The translations under genes were made by a program, and so were the position numbers. 64,000 bases of DNA from Blasia pusilla (taxonomy: Eukaryota; Marchantiophyta; Marchantiopsida; Blasiales), in NCBI GenBank assembly GCA_050084515.1, contig CM114272.1, positions 60,078,001 through 60,142,000 of the forward strand, read 5' to 3'. The notes below the pieces were generated by a model. The model saw only the letters and a list, made by a program, of their open reading frames with translations. It made no database searches and was not told the DNA's origin. This document shows positions 61,289 to 64,000 of the stretch, piece after piece; the first letter of the stretch is position 1; every line of letters begins with the position of its first letter.

Positions 61289-63739
61289 TTGGTCCCTTGT
61301 GTGGGGACCCGTGGGTCATCTAGTCTAGATAAATGCCCGTGTTATCCCAACTTCTTCACTCGGTCAGGAATGCGAAACCACTCAGGGGCTAAGCATCTTG
61401 ACTTTGATAGATTTGGATGGGTGATTCCTCTAGTTGACCATGGATTCTCTCCGGTGCTTCCTACATCATCATCCCCTCCCGAGGCATATGAGTGGTTGAG
61501 ATCCCACCTAGGAAATATTATAGGCCTCTTTGAGACTTGTTTCCCTTGCCAAAGGTTGTTCCATGGATCCCCCATGCCATTCAGGATGAACTCTACTATG
61601 CTTTCCTTCTTCCTCTATTTAAGATCTCACTTGATCCTATGGATAAGCTTTCTTGGTATCTATTACTTCTCCTTCCACAATGATATTTTTATTATACCCG
61701 AGATAGGAAGGTCAGCCATACAAAGGTTGTGGCACGATTGCGGCATTTTCAAGGAGGTGATTAGGAGTCTTTGTAGAGCAAGTTTTTGGCATATGCCAAA
61801 GGTAGCACTTCACTTGGTTTTCCAACGGATGATCTTGTAGTAGCCAGGTTTCGATAATGTAGGACACTTGGATGAGTCGGTGAGTACTAGCGAGCGGCAC
61901 ATGATCCTCCTTTAGCTATTACCATCAATGCCCTTTGGAGGTTACATCCTCGTTCGGGGGTTGACACTCTAGATTTTGCACGTGACTTCCATCCTAACAA
62001 GGCTTTATGCCTAGATCTATCCCTCTTTGTACCGACACTCACGCTTTCCCCTAGGATAGTAGCCAAAGGGTTGTCCAATATGATGTACAAACACCTTCAT
62101 AATTGCTTCTATCCTGAGGACTCTACTAGCAACTTCAATAAGTTGCTTTAGGTTGCTTCTCACCTAGCTTAGGAAAGAGTGCCAACAGTAGTGGCCCAAG
62201 TATTGGGCCACTAGTGTTGCAACTTCAATGAGTTGAGAGACGTAGGTGGCCCCATTGCAAATTTGATTCCCTTCATGCACACTTTCTATGGGGCCACTTT
62301 GGCCTTCCATTTCCACCATGGTAGGTTTGAGAAGGAGGTCACAGTCTTGGAGTCTATTATCGAGACTCGTCAGGGTGATTCCTTGGGTGGCGCATTGTAT
62401 GCTTTGGCTCATCATCGAGTTTTTCTTTCTACGGTGGAGGCTTTCTCGGGTTGCATTTTCCCTTCGTTGGCACATGATACTCATATTGTTGGCCCTAGAC
62501 ACCTGGTCGTCCCTGCATTTCAACACTTTTTGGCACAATTGGCCTATGTCGGCCTCATGGTGAAGATGGGAAAGTGCAAGGCTTGGTCTCCATCAAGCCT
62601 ACCGGCTGATCTTCATTCTCTCAAAGGATTCTTAACACATGTCGGAGGGCTTTACGTCTTGGGAGTCCCACTTGTTATCCAGTACTTTGTACCAAGTTTT
62701 GTGGCAATGGCTCTTATGGAGGATCTTCTCCATGTCGATGATCTCACAAGGATTGGTGATCCTCAAGTCGCCTATAGCATCCTCTCACCCTGTCTCGCTC
62801 ATAGACCTAGTTATCTCTATAGAACTATGTGGGCGTCTAGCCCCATTTCTTCCTTGTATAGATCCTTTGATAGAAAGATCATGAAAGTGTTTGGGGATCT
62901 ACTAGGACCCGGCTCCTTAGAGTGCCCCATGGGGGAGTTAGCTCATAGACAAGCTTCTTGGCCAATTTCCTTTGGCCGAGTAGGTCTTATATCAATTGAG
63001 TTAGTTGCGTCCTTGGCCTTTTTAGGGAGTTGGGCCATAATAGCATCCCTCCTTTGCTCTCAATTTTTTATTAAGGATAGACTACTCTTTCTACAGTACA
63101 TCTCGTAGGTTGAGGATGGCCTATTTCCACTTCAATCTTCATTCATAGCTTGTAGAGACTCCCTTCTAGTTGAGGCTAGAGTCATTCTTCCCACTTTCTC
63201 CTCCTTAGTTACTTATGGGCAATTTGGGCTCCAGCCTTCTTTGATGACAACCCACTTTCACCTCCTTAGTTACCTATGGGAAATTTGGGCTCCAATCTTC
63301 TTTGATGAAAGCCCACTTTAAGGTAGTTTTTAGATACGCTTTATTGGATGGGAACATCCCCATGGAGCTTCGGGCCCGTATTCGCTTTAGCTTCGGAAAG
63401 GAGGCAGGCTCATGGATGGGGGCTCGTCCTCTCATCTTGGCTTTTCGCATCGCACCACTTACCTACACTATAGTGACGCGATTTTGATTCGGCCTCCCCA
63501 AACCATCAGTGGATGGTTCGATATATTGGCAGTGTTATCGTTGTCAGGATCCACTTGGTGTATATTTGGCTCATTTTCTAGTTGGGGATGAGAGGATAGC
63601 TACTAAGGTTGCACAAAAACGGACAAGTGCAGACCTGACCATGGATATGGAAAACCAGTTGCAAGCACGGGTTTTTTGGTCATCTTGGCTCCATCCACAG
63701 GAACACGTGCCGGCTTTGATGAAGGGTGCGGGCTATTGA
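61289..63739 (+). pseudogene. Non-LTR retrotransposon relic (zinc finger, reverse transcriptase, C-terminal Cys/His motif)
   Basis: An N-terminal piece (61289-61840) has a zinc-finger-like CPCYPNFFTRSGMRNHSGAKH segment. The reverse transcriptase piece (62233-63108, 291 codons) contains ETRQGDSLGGALYALAHHR, then FPSLAHDTHIVGP where the family has ADD, then GLMVKMGKCKAWSP, GDPQVAYSILSPCLAHRPSYLYRTM and LGSWAII. A C-terminal piece (63302-63739) has SFGKEAGSWMGARP and then CYRCQDPLGVYLAHFLVGDERIATKVA, equivalent to the Cys-rich DxxGDHAxxC tail of such elements. These motifs belong to a reverse transcriptase type I associate with algae and seed-free plants. Frames change between the pieces, and the first catalytic Asp of the active-site pair is His (62473-62475), so it is inactive. 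The 5' boundary is not defined. Confidence 0.8.
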
Positions 63740-63942
63740 AGATTGAGACACTTGAAAATTTGGCACTCAAGCTTAATCTTGGTTAGTGTGATTATCTCAA
63801 CTAGGGTTAGTTAATCACGATTGCTAACTCGAGACTATGGTTAAGGATAGAGTTAGGGTTGCTTGTACATACCCTATATAATTGAGAAGAGGACCAGCCT
63901 CCACTCATTCTCTCATTGCAAATTTTGTTCTCCATAGTTGGT

Positions 63943-63946
<4 letters not shown>

Positions 63947-64000
<54 letters not shown>
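63947..64000. repeat. (TG) microsatellite continuing past the window end
   Basis: An uninterrupted TG run of at least 54 bp, preceded by TTTTTT. Confidence 0.97.

Overview
The window is repeat-rich plant nuclear DNA. Evidence: two large CACTA (En/Spm, TNP2-type) DNA transposons, at least four Ty1-copia remnants with an initiator-tRNA-Met-type primer binding site, a Ty3-gypsy chromovirus fragment, a non-LTR retrotransposon, a pentatricopeptide-repeat/SMR gene relic, a plant S1-type secreted protein gene, CCCTAAA telomere-type repeats and long GA/CT microsatellites. The non-LTR reverse transcriptase type hints at a seed-free land plant (bryophyte, lycophyte or fern), but this is inference and the species is not resolved. 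No organelle, rRNA or CRISPR sequence was seen.

Layout. 41-8599: minus-strand CACTA element (E1), with an intact 3' end and a lost 5' end. 8600-11400: sequence with a tandem duplication, a 152-bp GA microsatellite and one unrecognised ORF. 11464-13090: a 12-unit satellite with a ~151-bp period. 13990-15240: a duplicated block rich in GATCTTAAGATC palindromes. 16080-16620: degenerate telomere-like repeats. 16783-19735: a scrambled copia locus in mixed orientations. 19740-28690: mostly low-information sequence. 28698-29090: the only clean host-type gene, an S1/SPH-family secreted protein on the minus strand. 29975-30168: a perfect 97-bp tandem duplication. 30905-34583: copia copy B, with a solo LTR of its own family in gag. 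36957-37099 and 53177-53597: two halves of a chromovirus integrase. They are split by a 16,077-bp CACTA element (E2, 37100-53176) with matching ends and a GTT target duplication. 53906-58901: copia copy C, with doubled 5' LTRs and an unrelated solo LTR in its reverse transcriptase. 61289-63739: a broken non-LTR retrotransposon. 63947-64000: a TG microsatellite running off the end.

How the parts relate. E1 and E2 share about 8.5 kb (TNP2 transposase, a second multi-exon gene and the 3' subterminal region) and face opposite ways ~36 kb apart, forming a long inverted repeat. Each has its own frameshifts and stops, so neither looks autonomous. The most interesting feature is the 5' cargo of E2. 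Between its 5' end and TNP2 lie ~7.3 kb holding antisense relics of a PPR-SMR protein gene and possibly a coiled-coil gene. This suggests host gene capture by a CACTA element. The other notable structures are the two palindrome-bearing repeat fields at 11.4-15.2 kb.
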